Assembly (NCBI RefSeq): GCF_014695975.1
Contig: NZ_JACJPI010000042.1
Span: 287,894-351,893, forward strand
Length of the DNA: 64,000 nucleotides
Origin: Leptolyngbya sp. FACHB-321
Lineage (GTDB): Bacteria; Cyanobacteriota; Cyanobacteriia; Leptolyngbyales; Leptolyngbyaceae
Direction of reading: 5' to 3'
Below the pieces are notes generated by a model that saw only the letters and a program-made list of their open reading frames with translations, was not told where the DNA came from and ran no database searches. Below, in pieces: positions 44,565 to 52,824 of the stretch. Position numbers and translations under genes: made by a program. Numbering within the stretch: the stretch's first letter is position 1; the number at the start of each line of letters is the position of its first letter.

Positions 44565-45110
44565 ATGTTGAGAGAGGATGCCGTTGCCCAACTGGTTGAG
44601 GTCTTTCGCCAGTATGGTTACGAAGGGGCAACGCTGGCGCGGTTGTCAAGCGCAACGGGATTGGGTAAAGCGAGCCTGTATCACCATTTTCCTGGCGGGA
44701 AAGAAGAAATGGCAGCAGCCGTGTTGGACTATCTCCGACACAAGCTAGAAACGGGAATGCTGGCACCACTACGTAGCGAGGGCGATCCTTCTGAACGGCT
44801 TCAGGCAATGGCTCGTAGTGTGGATACTTACTACAATCATGGTCAGCAAGCCTGTTTGCTAGCAATGTTGGCACTGGGTGAAGCCAATGGGTTGTTTCAA
44901 ACCCAAATTCAACAGGCGCTGAATCGCTGGATCGATTCTCTGGCAGGCGTGGCAATGGATGCAGGCGTGGAGGCAGCGATCGCCCGACAGCGTGCTGAAG
45001 ATGCCATTTTGCAAATTCAAGGCGCACTTATTTTGGCGAAAGGCTTAGGCGATACGGCTCCCTTTCAACGAGTTTTGCAAGCACTACCAGGAAACCTTTT
45101 AGCAGTATAA
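44565..45110 (+). CDS. TetR/AcrR-family repressor
   Basis: 181 residues with an N-terminal HTH (EGATLARLSSATGLGKASLYHHFPGGKEEM) and a helical ligand-binding C-terminal domain (about 60-181). The short inducer domain and the HFPGGKEEM ending resemble the YxaF/LmrA-like TetR group, which sense flavonoids or electrophilic compounds. The ATG at 44565 is preferred over upstream frames that read through the operators. It probably represses itself and the divergent GST-PPOX-NTF2 operon. Confidence 0.88.
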   Translation: MLREDAVAQLVEVFRQYGYEGATLARLSSATGLGKASLYHHFPGGKEEMAAAVLDYLRHKLETGMLAPLRSEGDPSERLQAMARSVDTYYNHGQQACLLAMLALGEANGLFQTQIQQALNRWIDSLAGVAMDAGVEAAIARQRAEDAILQIQGALILAKGLGDTAPFQRVLQALPGNLLAV

Positions 45111-45175
45111 ATTACCCGTTATAAGTTAACCTGCACGTGGTATTTGTATCTACAGAGAAAATAGTAGAGACAGTG

Positions 45176-45832
45176 ATGACGACCAGGTTACCGTTTGTTT
45201 TTGTTAGCGCGATCATAGGCTGGAGCGCTTTGGCACTACAACTCTACCTGCTGATTGTCAGCAATATGGAAAAGGGCTTGCCTGGAATTGTTGGGGTGAT
45301 GAAGTTCTTCGATTACTTCACGATTCTCAGCAACATTCTAGTTGCCACGGTTTTTACAGCAATATGGTTACAACGACGTGACGCTGGTAGTTTCTTCACT
45401 CATCCTAAAGTAAAGACTGGCGTAAGCGTCTACATCTTCATTACGGGGATTGTTTACTTTTTGCTCCTAAGGCAGACATGGACTCCGACTGGTCTGTGGT
45501 GGTTAGCAGATGTGGTGCTCCATTACGTGATGCCTGTGCTCTATGGCGTTGAATGGCTATTTTTCACACCTAAAGGACAGTTGCGCTGGCACGATACCTT
45601 TCGGTGGGCAGTCTTTCCTTTTGTGTACTTGCTGTGGGCGCTGTTTTGGGGCGCAATCTTTGGGTTCTATCCCTATCCGTTTATTGATGTAACAACGCTG
45701 GGCTATCCGCAGGCATTGCTCAATGGCGTTTTCGTGGCGATCGGCTTTATCCTCATGGGCTTGTTGCTGGTCGCTGTCGATCGCTGGCTTGGCAGAAAGG
45801 TAAAATCCATCAAACAGCGCGATCTTGCCTAG
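45176..45832 (+). CDS. Pr6Pr-family membrane protein
   Basis: 218 residues with six hydrophobic segments, matching the Pr6Pr (FAR-17a/AIG1-like) family: FDYFTILSNILVATVFTAIW, HYVMPVLYGVEWLFFTPKG and YPYPFIDVTTLGY are its signature blocks. FAR-17a/AIG1 proteins in animals are threonine hydrolases acting on fatty-acid esters of hydroxy fatty acids; the activity of bacterial members is unknown. The ATG at 45176 is used; a GTG at 45137 is in frame. It lies 65 bp after tetR in the same direction and may be cotranscribed. Confidence 0.82.
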   Translation: MTTRLPFVFVSAIIGWSALALQLYLLIVSNMEKGLPGIVGVMKFFDYFTILSNILVATVFTAIWLQRRDAGSFFTHPKVKTGVSVYIFITGIVYFLLLRQTWTPTGLWWLADVVLHYVMPVLYGVEWLFFTPKGQLRWHDTFRWAVFPFVYLLWALFWGAIFGFYPYPFIDVTTLGYPQALLNGVFVAIGFILMGLLLVAVDRWLGRKVKSIKQRDLA

Positions 45833-46352
45833 AGGTGCGATCTGTTCTTTTTGAATAAGCTGTGCAGATGGCAACTTCGAGCAGCCCTAAGTGCAAGGCT
45901 TCAATCAACCGTTCTGCCTTGCCACAATAGCATCGCTTCAAGGCGTAGAACTTGTTTGCCCTCATTTTTTGTGATGGTTTACACAGAGTAACGCTATGAA
46001 GATCGGTAACCTTTCTACAAGCTCTTTTTGCCTCTGTGATATTGCTGCTTGTGGCATTCAGGCAAAAACAGATTGATGTGGTTAAGCTCAAGGGGTTTTA
46101 CTGCAAGCCTGTTTTTTGCTGAAGTTCATGACTCAATCACTCAGTTTTACGAATAGTTTTGAGTCAACTATTGGTTGCGCTTATCCAGCGTTGTCCCGCT
46201 TTGAACTCAATGCATCTGCATCCACACGGTAGATTGCTAAGGCTCGGTTGCTAAAGCATCTACGGCTTTCAAACAGCACATTGTTTGCAGTCTCGTTGCG
46301 CTCCAAGGCATTGAAGTAAATTCATACACCTGCATTTTGGAGTAAAGCTGTC
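45833..46352. other. 520-bp intergenic region before the nitrate permease gene
   Basis: No gene is seen. I looked for a GTA-N8-TAC NtcA site upstream of the permease start and did not find a convincing one by eye. The frame at 45810-46091 (minus) has no family features. Confidence 0.4.
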
Positions 46353-47852
46353 ATGGCTGGATTGTGGTCGTTTACGGGCAGGTATAAAATCCTGCATATG
46401 ACGTGGTTTGCTTTTTTTCTCACCTTTGTTGTTTGGTTTAACTTTGCACCGTTAGCAACAGCCGCAAAGGCTGAGTTAGGTTTAACCGATCCGCAACTGC
46501 GAACGCTCGCTATATGCAATGTGGCACTTACAGTGCCAGCCCGGATTGTGGTTGGCATGATTTTGGATCGCTTTGGTCCTCGCCTTACCTACTCTTGCTT
46601 GCTGATCTACGCGGTGTTTCCTTGCCTTGCTTTTGCGCTGGCACAAAACTTTGAGCAAATGGTTTATGCTCGCCTCGCCTTGAGCATTGTAGGCTGTGGT
46701 TTTGTCATCGGCATTCGGATGGTGGCAGAGTGGTTTACTGCCAAAGATATTGGTCTAGCAGAGGGCATTTACGGGGGTTGGGGCAACTTTGGGTCAGCAG
46801 GCGCTGCCTTTACGTTGCCTGCCATTGCTGCTGGGTTAAGCTTTTTGGCGGCTGGACAGTTCAACTGGCGGTTGGCGATCGCCCTTACAGGTGTGATAAC
46901 AGCAGTCTATGGCGTAATCTATTACTTCAATGTCACTGACACTCCTCCTGGCAAGGTGTATCAACGTCCGCCTAGCAACGCTGGTATGGAAGTTACTAGC
47001 AAGCGCGATTTTTGGTTTTTATTAGTCATGAATGTTCCGCTAGTCGGTGTCTTAGGCTTAATTGCATGGCGTTTGACAAAATTGAAGTTCATTGACAACA
47101 CAGTACTCTTGCTGATTGGTGTCTTTCTGGTTGGTCTTTATCTCTATCAGGCATACAACATCTGGCAGGCAAACAAGCCACTGATGACGGGAGCAAAGCG
47201 TTATGCACCGGAGGAGCGCTATAAGTTTGCTCAAGTTGCCAACCTTGAACTGGCATATGTTGCGTGTTTTGGGTCAGAGCTTGCGGTTGTCTCTATGCTG
47301 CCCACTTATTTTGAACGCGGGTTTGGCTTGACGGCAGCAGTGGCGGGGGCAGTGGCAGGGATGTACGCCTTTATGAACATCGTGGCGCGTCCAGGTGGCG
47401 GCTGGCTTTCTGACAAGATTGGTAGCCGCAAATGGACGCTTGCTGCAACTATTGGTGGCACAGGCATTGGCTATCTATTGTTTAGTATGTTCGGTCAAGG
47501 CGTACCCATCATTTTTGTGGTGCTGATGACTATGTTGGCATCGTTCTTTGTAATGGCAGCGGAAGGCGCAACTTACGCGATCGTTCCCCTAGTAAAGGCC
47601 CGAATTACTGGGCAGATCGCGGGTAATGTAGGAGCCTATGGTAATGTTGGCGCGGTCATTTATCTAACGGTCTATAGCCTTTTGCCCCAGGGCGTAGCTG
47701 GCGACAAGCTATTTTTTCAAATGTTGGGCTGTGTTGCGCTCATTGTGGCGTTTATAAATGCCTTTACGCTTAAAGAGGTAACTGGTGACCATGCGGAAGC
47801 GCCTGTGTCTGTGCCAGTGCCTATGGCAGTAAACCAGGGCGATCGCCGTTAA
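46353..47852 (+). CDS. nrtP: NrtP-type nitrate/nitrite permease (MFS)
   Basis: A 499-residue major facilitator with 12 membrane segments. The two nitrate-signature motifs are present: GGWGNFGSAGAAF in segment 5 and GNVGAYGNVGAVIYL in segment 11, along with the substrate arginines in GIRMVAEWF and RPGGGWLSDKIG. The long central loop after segment 6 fits cyanobacterial NrtP. It imports nitrate and nitrite by proton symport. No nir or nar genes adjoin. The ribosome site is TTTGGAG. Confidence 0.92.
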   Translation: MAGLWSFTGRYKILHMTWFAFFLTFVVWFNFAPLATAAKAELGLTDPQLRTLAICNVALTVPARIVVGMILDRFGPRLTYSCLLIYAVFPCLAFALAQNFEQMVYARLALSIVGCGFVIGIRMVAEWFTAKDIGLAEGIYGGWGNFGSAGAAFTLPAIAAGLSFLAAGQFNWRLAIALTGVITAVYGVIYYFNVTDTPPGKVYQRPPSNAGMEVTSKRDFWFLLVMNVPLVGVLGLIAWRLTKLKFIDNTVLLLIGVFLVGLYLYQAYNIWQANKPLMTGAKRYAPEERYKFAQVANLELAYVACFGSELAVVSMLPTYFERGFGLTAAVAGAVAGMYAFMNIVARPGGGWLSDKIGSRKWTLAATIGGTGIGYLLFSMFGQGVPIIFVVLMTMLASFFVMAAEGATYAIVPLVKARITGQIAGNVGAYGNVGAVIYLTVYSLLPQGVAGDKLFFQMLGCVALIVAFINAFTLKEVTGDHAEAPVSVPVPMAVNQGDRR

Positions 47853-47909
47853 GCTTCGACTTGATTTAGATCTCTGAATTTCAATCTGTGATTTTGAATC
47901 TCTCATTTT

Positions 47910-47944
47910 CTGGTTTCCGGCTGATTCAAGATGTCGGAAACCAG
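47910..47944. terminator. Bidirectional hairpin after nrtP
   Basis: A perfect 10-bp stem (CTGGTTTCCG at 47910-47919 and CGGAAACCAG at 47935-47944) lies between the convergent ends of nrtP and the next minus-strand gene. A T-rich run precedes it on one side (CATTTT), consistent with termination of the minus-strand transcript. Confidence 0.6.
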
Positions 47945-47983
47945 AGTAATAGACGGCTTGGCAAGCATAACAGTAGCGGGATG

Positions 47984-48862
47984 TCAGGTTTCGGCATCTA
48001 ACAAGTTGACATAAGCTGCAACCTTATCCTTCATATACTGATACTCTTCTTTCTGTTTTTCGCACTCTGCCTCAATAGCTTTAATTGATAAATTGCTCCC
48101 CGACAGCATAGTAGGATGACTCGTCGCCAGTTGAACACCGATTAATGACTCTCTAATAAAGTGCCTGTAGAGTTGCTCTAATTCTTTTACCTTGGCTAGT
48201 ACTCCGCTCACTTCTGAATATACTGTCTCGTAACGATCTCGTTGATTTGCATAAACATCAGACTTGGTTGTTAAATTAAGTAGCCTTTTCGCTTTGCTAC
48301 GCTCAGAATCAACGCGCACTATTTCTAATTGCAGTTCATGATGTTCTTTAATTAAAGGTCTTAGTTCTTGGGCTACTCTGTACCTTACTTCTTCTGTAGA
48401 ATCTAATTTAGTTGAAACTGGAAGAGAGCCTTTGTAAATATCTTTTTCGCCATACCAATTAGGATCAAACTTAATGTGGCTTCTTTGCAGCCATTTCAAA
48501 AAAATAAGTCTAGGAATGCCAGTTGGCTCTCTAGCAACGGTATAACTGGTCGAGTGCAGTCTAAGCTCTCCATCATCAGTCAGCACTGGAACGATGATCT
48601 CAGCTTTATAAAGATTGTAATAAGAGCCAGAAACAGAATCTAATTGAAATCTCTCAGTTACTATACCTAGCTGTCCTAACGGTAGATTGTGCCATGAGTA
48701 TTTATGAAAGCTCATGAAGGCAACAAGGTCAAACTCTAGTACAACTTGCCGTTTAATCTGCTTGATTTTAGAGATTGGATGTAGAGCGTTATAAATTATA
48801 GCTGTAGTAAAGAGTATACTTCCAGCAATTAGCAGAAGTGTAAGTATAGAGATTCCCAGCAT
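47984..48862 (-). CDS. Membrane-anchored coiled-coil hypothetical protein
   Basis: 292 residues: an N-terminal membrane helix (ISILTLLLIAGSILFTTAIIY), then a soluble region, then a Lys/Glu-rich helical C-terminal part likely to form coiled coils (around 165-250, ELRPLIKEHHELQLEI; SEVSGVLAKVKELEQLYRH; CEKQKEEYQYMKDKV). I do not recognise a family. The gene is visibly more AT-rich than the genes to its left, with codons such as AAA, GAA, TTA and ATA favoured, as is the next gene, suggesting acquisition by transfer (inference). Confidence 0.6.
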   Translation of the reverse strand: MLGISILTLLLIAGSILFTTAIIYNALHPISKIKQIKRQVVLEFDLVAFMSFHKYSWHNLPLGQLGIVTERFQLDSVSGSYYNLYKAEIIVPVLTDDGELRLHSTSYTVAREPTGIPRLIFLKWLQRSHIKFDPNWYGEKDIYKGSLPVSTKLDSTEEVRYRVAQELRPLIKEHHELQLEIVRVDSERSKAKRLLNLTTKSDVYANQRDRYETVYSEVSGVLAKVKELEQLYRHFIRESLIGVQLATSHPTMLSGSNLSIKAIEAECEKQKEEYQYMKDKVAAYVNLLDAET

Positions 48863-49059
48863 AAGATTTAGCTCGTCAATTTGTAGAATCTAATGAACTG
48901 AAATCTGATTGATTAAATCTAAGTCTACTGACATTTCTTTAGCTATACAACTTTTCCCTAGGCTAATGACCAGGATAAGCGGTTGCAAATAATTTGGCAT
49001 CACAAGACTTCTCGTTTGTCCGCTTCATCGACTTGTTAGATAGCCGATGCCAATCTATT

Positions 49060-49653
49060 TTACCAACCGTTAGCATATAGCTGCTCAACAGAGCCAGGGT
49101 TATGCTTGCGGCGAATCTCACCAAACTTAGCTTCATCTGTAACTTCTACATTTCCATCTGAAGTTACTGAATAAACTCCTGTTTCATAGCACTCAGCTAT
49201 TGCCAACATCATATGAGTAAGATTTGTGAAAGCAAAGCTTAACGAACCATCATCACCATCTACATGAAAGATGGGGGCGGTGTCATTTAGACTATCACTA
49301 CCTGGAACAGCAAAATACTCACCATCAAAATCAAAGATTAGAAAGAGATATTTAGGGTTTCCATCTTCTTCTCGAGCTTCGAGCCAAAAAGAATCGTTAA
49401 TACCTTGTGAATCTCTCAAAGCAGTTTCTAGGTTTAGTAAGCAGTGATACACAAAAACACCACACCCATTATTAATGCCATTACGCCATTGATACAGCTC
49501 GTAGACTTCACGAGAGACACAAAAAGGTAGCTCACTAAGCTTTTCTTCAATTTCTCTGGATGATAGACCTGGCAGGAAACCTGATGCGCAAGTAGGACTA
49601 TTTTGTTGAAGCCATTCTATAATCCGGTTCAGAGCATCGGTTAAAGCTGACAT
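49060..49653 (-). CDS. SMI1/KNR4 family protein
   Basis: 197 residues with the SMI1/KNR4 fold: SSREIEEKLSELPFCVSREVYELYQWRNG, YLFLIFDFDGEYFAV and a C-terminal helix (LTHMMLAIAECYETGVY). In bacteria many such proteins are immunity factors against contact-delivered toxins; others are structural regulators. No toxin gene is adjacent in the window, so an orphan immunity role is only a possibility. It is AT-rich like its neighbour. The start codon lies at 49653, with AGGTATTATG context. Confidence 0.82.
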   Translation of the reverse strand: MSALTDALNRIIEWLQQNSPTCASGFLPGLSSREIEEKLSELPFCVSREVYELYQWRNGINNGCGVFVYHCLLNLETALRDSQGINDSFWLEAREEDGNPKYLFLIFDFDGEYFAVPGSDSLNDTAPIFHVDGDDGSLSFAFTNLTHMMLAIAECYETGVYSVTSDGNVEVTDEAKFGEIRRKHNPGSVEQLYANGW

Positions 49654-50187
49654 AATACCTCCACAGAAAACTTTAGATTAGCTTGGCTTTAAACCCTGAT
49701 GGCTAAACTCATATAGTTATTGGTTTCAACAATATTCACCTTAATGCCAGAATTGCCTGTTATACAGCCACTATTGTCTAAATGGGCATCGAGCATGGCA
49801 GTAAACCGGATGGCAATGTGACCATGATTATGGTTAGTCAACTTCTAGTGAATCATCGGCACAGCAAGATAAAAGAAAGAGGGGTTTTGGCGCGATCGAG
49901 CAGGATGGGAAGGGGCAATGATGGGTATTTAGAAGAACTAGCTTCACCATAGCTTGCTCTTGCTCTCAAGCGCTCTACGAGGTTAGAGGAGGGCGTAAAG
50001 GCGACATACGCCCTAGTTTTGCACAAACACAGAGACGAGTCTGATACCGCACTTGAGTTGAGGTCGAAGCAGCGATCGAGTGTTGAGCTAACAGTATGCT
50101 TTGGCTTCCACACAGCTTTGAGGTGACTAACATTCTAGGCGCTGCTGAGTGGGGAGATGATTTGCCATGCACTCCAGGACGCAGCCA
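49654..50187. other. Non-coding stretch, part of an 1.1-kb gene desert
   Basis: Between the SMI1 gene and the 21-bp repeat tract I see no credible gene. Open frames on the minus strand (49853-50172) are in two overlapping frames without family features or ribosome sites. It could be decayed DNA. Confidence 0.45.
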
Positions 50188-50586
50188 CGCTAGATTTTGC
50201 AGTAGCTGAGAATTGTGCAGTAGATGAGAAAATAGCCGCTGCTAGACAAATTTGAACCGTTGTAGCAAACATTGCTTGCAAAGCTAGAACGATTTGAATC
50301 TTTGTTACTCCGATTCAAGTCTTCGTTACTCTGATTCAAGCCTCCGTTACTCCGATTCAAATCCTTGCAGCGACGGTTACTACTCGTATAAGAAAGAATT
50401 AAGCGTTTGCAAGAAACATATAAGTCGTTGCAGCAATTATTTAAACCGTTGTTACAACGGTTCAAGCATTCATAAGCCGGGCTTAAGCCATGCCTACAAT
50501 GATTGAAATAGGCTGATTGATGTAACGGCTTTGGCAAGCGCTCACACCAATGCTTGCAATTTCCTTCACAAGTCTTTGCGGGGGTG
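50188..50586. repeat. Degenerate 21-bp tandem repeat (about 19 units), relic of a heptad-repeat gene
   Basis: Exact 21-nt periodicity runs from 50188 to 50586. Units include TTTGAATCTTTGTTACTCCGA (50293, last base omitted from the count as phase marker) and the following three at 50314, 50335 and 50356, with more divergent ones on both sides. On the plus strand, phased at 50314, the units read as heptads of the type F-K-x-L-L-Q-R (for example IKRLQET, YKSLQQL, FKPLLQR), an amphipathic coiled-coil pattern broken by about ten stop codons. The minus strand is open for 115 codons but starts with TTG and has no ribosome site. Phase never slips, so the tract most likely decayed from a coding array rather than being intergenic filler. 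Confidence 0.65.
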
Positions 50587-50776
50587 TATGCCTCTGGTGT
50601 TTTTTGGCATTGGTATCAAAGGCAGCGATTGCAACCAAAGCACTGTCCTCCGTAAACATCCCTATTTTTCTACGGCGACCACTTTTCCCTGGTCTGAATC
50701 CTGCTGGTTTTTGCTCAGGTTAGACACTTGATCGCGTGTCTACAGTGTGGTTGTACAGCTAATTACAGGGGGCATT

Positions 50777-51205
50777 ATGGCACGTCGCAAACGGAATTCT
50801 GAAGTGTTAGAACGCGCCGATCGACGCATTGAAAGTTTGCGTTCCATCAGCGCAGAGCTTGATTTTGGCAGTGGGCTCACTCTGAAAGCCTATACCAGCA
50901 CCATTGATAGCTTGCGGTCTAAACTTGCCGCATATAACACGGCTCTATCTTCAATCGACAAGCTGGCAGATGATGTAAGTAGTGCCGAGCAACTTGTCAT
51001 GGCAATGTCCGAAAAAATGCTGCTGGGTGTTGGCAGTCGTTACGGTAAAACCAGTCAGGAATATGAAATGGCAGGTGGTTCTCGCCGGAAGGTGAACCGC
51101 CGTACTAGCAGTGCCAGCCCTTCCACGCCCTCAACCACAAGTTCTGTGCCAACCGCTTCGACAAACGGTTCTACCAATGGCACCTCGCCTGCAACGGTCA
51201 GTTAA
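50777..51205 (+). CDS. Conserved cyanobacterial small helical protein
   Basis: 142 residues: a basic N-terminus (MARRKRNSEVLERADRR), a coiled helical hairpin (about 15-90), the block EKMLLGVGSRYGKTSQEYEMAGG (about 82-104, cited as three pieces: EKMLLGV, YGKTSQEYEM, AGG), and a Ser/Thr/Pro-rich disordered tail. I recall similar short proteins with the same GxxYGK-xxEYEMAGG block in other cyanobacteria, without known function. AGGGGG 6 nt before the ATG at 50777 fixes the start. It lies between the 21-bp repeat tract and the direct repeat bordering the unknown cluster. Confidence 0.7.
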   Translation: MARRKRNSEVLERADRRIESLRSISAELDFGSGLTLKAYTSTIDSLRSKLAAYNTALSSIDKLADDVSSAEQLVMAMSEKMLLGVGSRYGKTSQEYEMAGGSRRKVNRRTSSASPSTPSTTSSVPTASTNGSTNGTSPATVS

Positions 51206-51245
51206 AAGCTAAAGGACTGCGTTCAAAGCCTAACAGCCATCTTCA

Positions 51246-51273
51246 GGGTGCTCACACGCATTAATGAGCACCC
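51246..51273. terminator. Inverted repeat 40 nt after the small helical protein gene
   Basis: A perfect 9-bp inverted repeat, GGGTGCTCA (51246-51254) and TGAGCACCC (51265-51273), with a 10-nt loop. There is no T-run, so it may be an operator or RNA hairpin rather than a terminator. It overlaps the left copy of the cluster-flanking direct repeat, but the symmetry is not kept in the right copy. Confidence 0.4.
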
Positions 51274-51309
51274 AACTGCTAGAACCATTTGCCCAGTGTT
51301 CCTTCTTCC
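51250..51309 (+). repeat. Left copy of a 60-bp direct repeat flanking the unknown cluster
   Basis: Matches 61609-61668 at 52 of 60 positions in the same orientation, beginning GCTCACA and ending TTCTTCC. Weaker similarity extends about 20 bp further upstream. Both copies lie 45 nt after a coding region. A short frame begins inside each copy (ATG at 51264 and 61623) and shares the start M-x-TQLLEP-x-AQCSFF. Confidence 0.75.
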
Positions 51310-51389
51310 GAAAAAGAGTGTGGCAGACGGAATCATACAAAATAGCTGCAACACAACATGGCTTTTCTTTGGGCATTCGCCTCCCTTGA
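51264..51389 (+). CDS. Possible 41-residue small ORF within the left repeat
   Basis: An open frame starting MSTQLLEPFAQCSFFRK and ending at TGA 51387-51389. Its first 15 codons resemble a 56-codon frame at 61623-61793 (MLTQLLEPSAQCSFF), and several differences are at third codon positions (CTA/CTG, TCC/TCT). After that the two sequences diverge. No good ribosome site is present, and similarity also covers DNA upstream of the ATG, so a non-coding repeat is at least as likely. Confidence 0.25.
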   Translation: MSTQLLEPFAQCSFFRKRVWQTESYKIAATQHGFSLGIRLP

Positions 51390-51466
51390 TCCAGTTACTT
51401 CATTTGAGTGACCTAGTTTATGTGACTAGTGACTTGATTGGGAACGGCGTACTTTAAATGCAAAGA

Positions 51467-51504
51467 CTTTCAATCGCTTCCGCAAGTGCTGCGCTAATTG
51501 AAAG
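51467..51504. promoter_or_regulatory. Inverted repeat in the leader of the unknown cluster
   Basis: CTTTCAAT (51467-51474) and ATTGAAAG (51497-51504) form a perfect 8-bp inverted repeat with a GC-rich 22-nt loop, 85 bp before the first cluster gene. It could be an operator for the cluster's LuxR-type regulator or an mRNA hairpin; position is the only support. Confidence 0.35.
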
Positions 51505-51588
51505 TGATCAGTATGTAACACTTTTGCTGCGTGAGTTCTACCCGTTACTGCCCGTAGCAGTGTACTAACTTTGCAAGGAAGGTATCCC

Positions 51589-52812
51589 ATGGATCAACCC
51601 TTTGAGAGTGATGTAATGGATGATCTGTCGGCAGAGACACCCATTTCATCGGCTGACGAGTATGACGCGATGGAGGAAGAAGGCTTTGATGCCTTTGGTG
51701 ATGATCATGCGTTTACCGATGGTATGGATGAATTTGCAGCGGAGGGTGCTGCTGCCTTTGAGGAAGATGCTTTCGGAGACAATCTGGAGGGCGATCTGTG
51801 GGATGACCAGATGGCATCTGGTGACGAGTTTAACCCCCATCGCACAAATCAGCGAGAGTCTAACCGAACGCAACATGAGCAGGGACAACGCCGCCGAGGG
51901 ATGGATCGCGGGGGAGAGCGGGGTGACGATCGCCGTCAGGTGCCGCGCCGCAGACCATCAGGACACCGTGGACCATGGCCACCACGCAAAAATTCCTTCT
52001 TAGATGAATCGTTCTTCGACGAAGTGAACGAATTTGAAGATGGCTTTGAGGAGAATTTTGAAGATGAGTTTGCATCAGGTGATGCTTTTGCTGAGGATGG
52101 CTCAATCAATGCCATGGATGCGATGGAAGCAGCGATCGCCGATGCCCTAGAAGCTGAAGACAGTGACGAGTTCTTACGTCGTGCTGTGCAGGGAGTGCGT
52201 CGGGCAGCACAGGTGGCTCGTCAGGTCGGTCGAGGTGTTGGTCAAGTGGCACGGGTGGTCGGTCCTGTTGCCAGCATGATTCCACTGCCGCAAGCCCAAG
52301 CAATTGGGGCGATCGCCAACATTGCTGGACGCTTGTTGGCAGATGGAGCCGATGAGTTTGAGGCACTGGACGAAATACTATCATTCGCCAAAGAAGAAGA
52401 TGCGGTAGATGCCGCTGCTCCCATCATTGCCGGACTCACTGTTCGTACCATGATGCCCCGTGCCGCTCGGTTGAATCGAACAGCACGACGGCAACTGGTT
52501 CATAGTGTGCGTCAGTCTACGCAAACTCTGGCTCGTCGTCAGGGGGCACGAGCCGTCAGAGCTGTTCCCCGCGTAGTACAAGCTGTTCAACGGACTGCTC
52601 AACGCCGCCAAATGCCTGCTCAACAGCTTCCTCAAGCCATTCGTCGTGCCGCTGCCAGCGTTGCTAGAAACCCTCGCTTGGTAAGTCGGTTAGCGCAGGC
52701 AACCCAACACGCTTCAACTGTAACCCGTCGGTATGTGACGGGAAGCAGTACAGGCATTCCACAACGCTTAGTGATTCGCGGTCCGGTCGAAATCACTATC
52801 AGAAGCCGTTAG
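51589..52812 (+). CDS. Tagged acidic-leader / cationic-core protein A
   Basis: 407 residues of unknown function. Residues 1-13 (MDQPFESDVMDDL) are a tag shared with the next two genes. Then come an Asp/Glu-rich stretch (to about 83), an Arg/Gly-rich basic stretch (about 84-135, GQRRRGMDRGGERGDDRR), a second acidic Phe/Glu stretch (about 139-165, FEDGFEENFEDEF), and from about 190 an Ala/Val/Arg-rich amphipathic core shared with protein C (EAEDSDEFLRRAVQGV; IPLPQAQAIG; GRLLADGADEFEAL). The C-terminus is Arg/Gln-rich. GGAAGG before the ATG at 51589 fixes the start. It has no signal peptide. It is the first gene of a tight operon containing a metalloprotease. A precursor, cargo or assembly protein is possible. 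Confidence 0.75.
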   Translation: MDQPFESDVMDDLSAETPISSADEYDAMEEEGFDAFGDDHAFTDGMDEFAAEGAAAFEEDAFGDNLEGDLWDDQMASGDEFNPHRTNQRESNRTQHEQGQRRRGMDRGGERGDDRRQVPRRRPSGHRGPWPPRKNSFLDESFFDEVNEFEDGFEENFEDEFASGDAFAEDGSINAMDAMEAAIADALEAEDSDEFLRRAVQGVRRAAQVARQVGRGVGQVARVVGPVASMIPLPQAQAIGAIANIAGRLLADGADEFEALDEILSFAKEEDAVDAAAPIIAGLTVRTMMPRAARLNRTARRQLVHSVRQSTQTLARRQGARAVRAVPRVVQAVQRTAQRRQMPAQQLPQAIRRAAASVARNPRLVSRLAQATQHASTVTRRYVTGSSTGIPQRLVIRGPVEITIRSR

Positions 52813-52824
52813 GGAGAACAAAAG

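Noticed and set aside
46000..46352. NtcA-binding site ahead of nrtP
   Set aside because: No GTA-N8-TAC with suitable spacing to a -10 element found by eye.
50190..50537. 115-codon minus-strand frame in the 21-bp repeat tract
   Set aside because: Starts with TTG without a ribosome site; an in-phase repeat stays open by chance once one unit is open, so it is described with the repeat and not as a gene.
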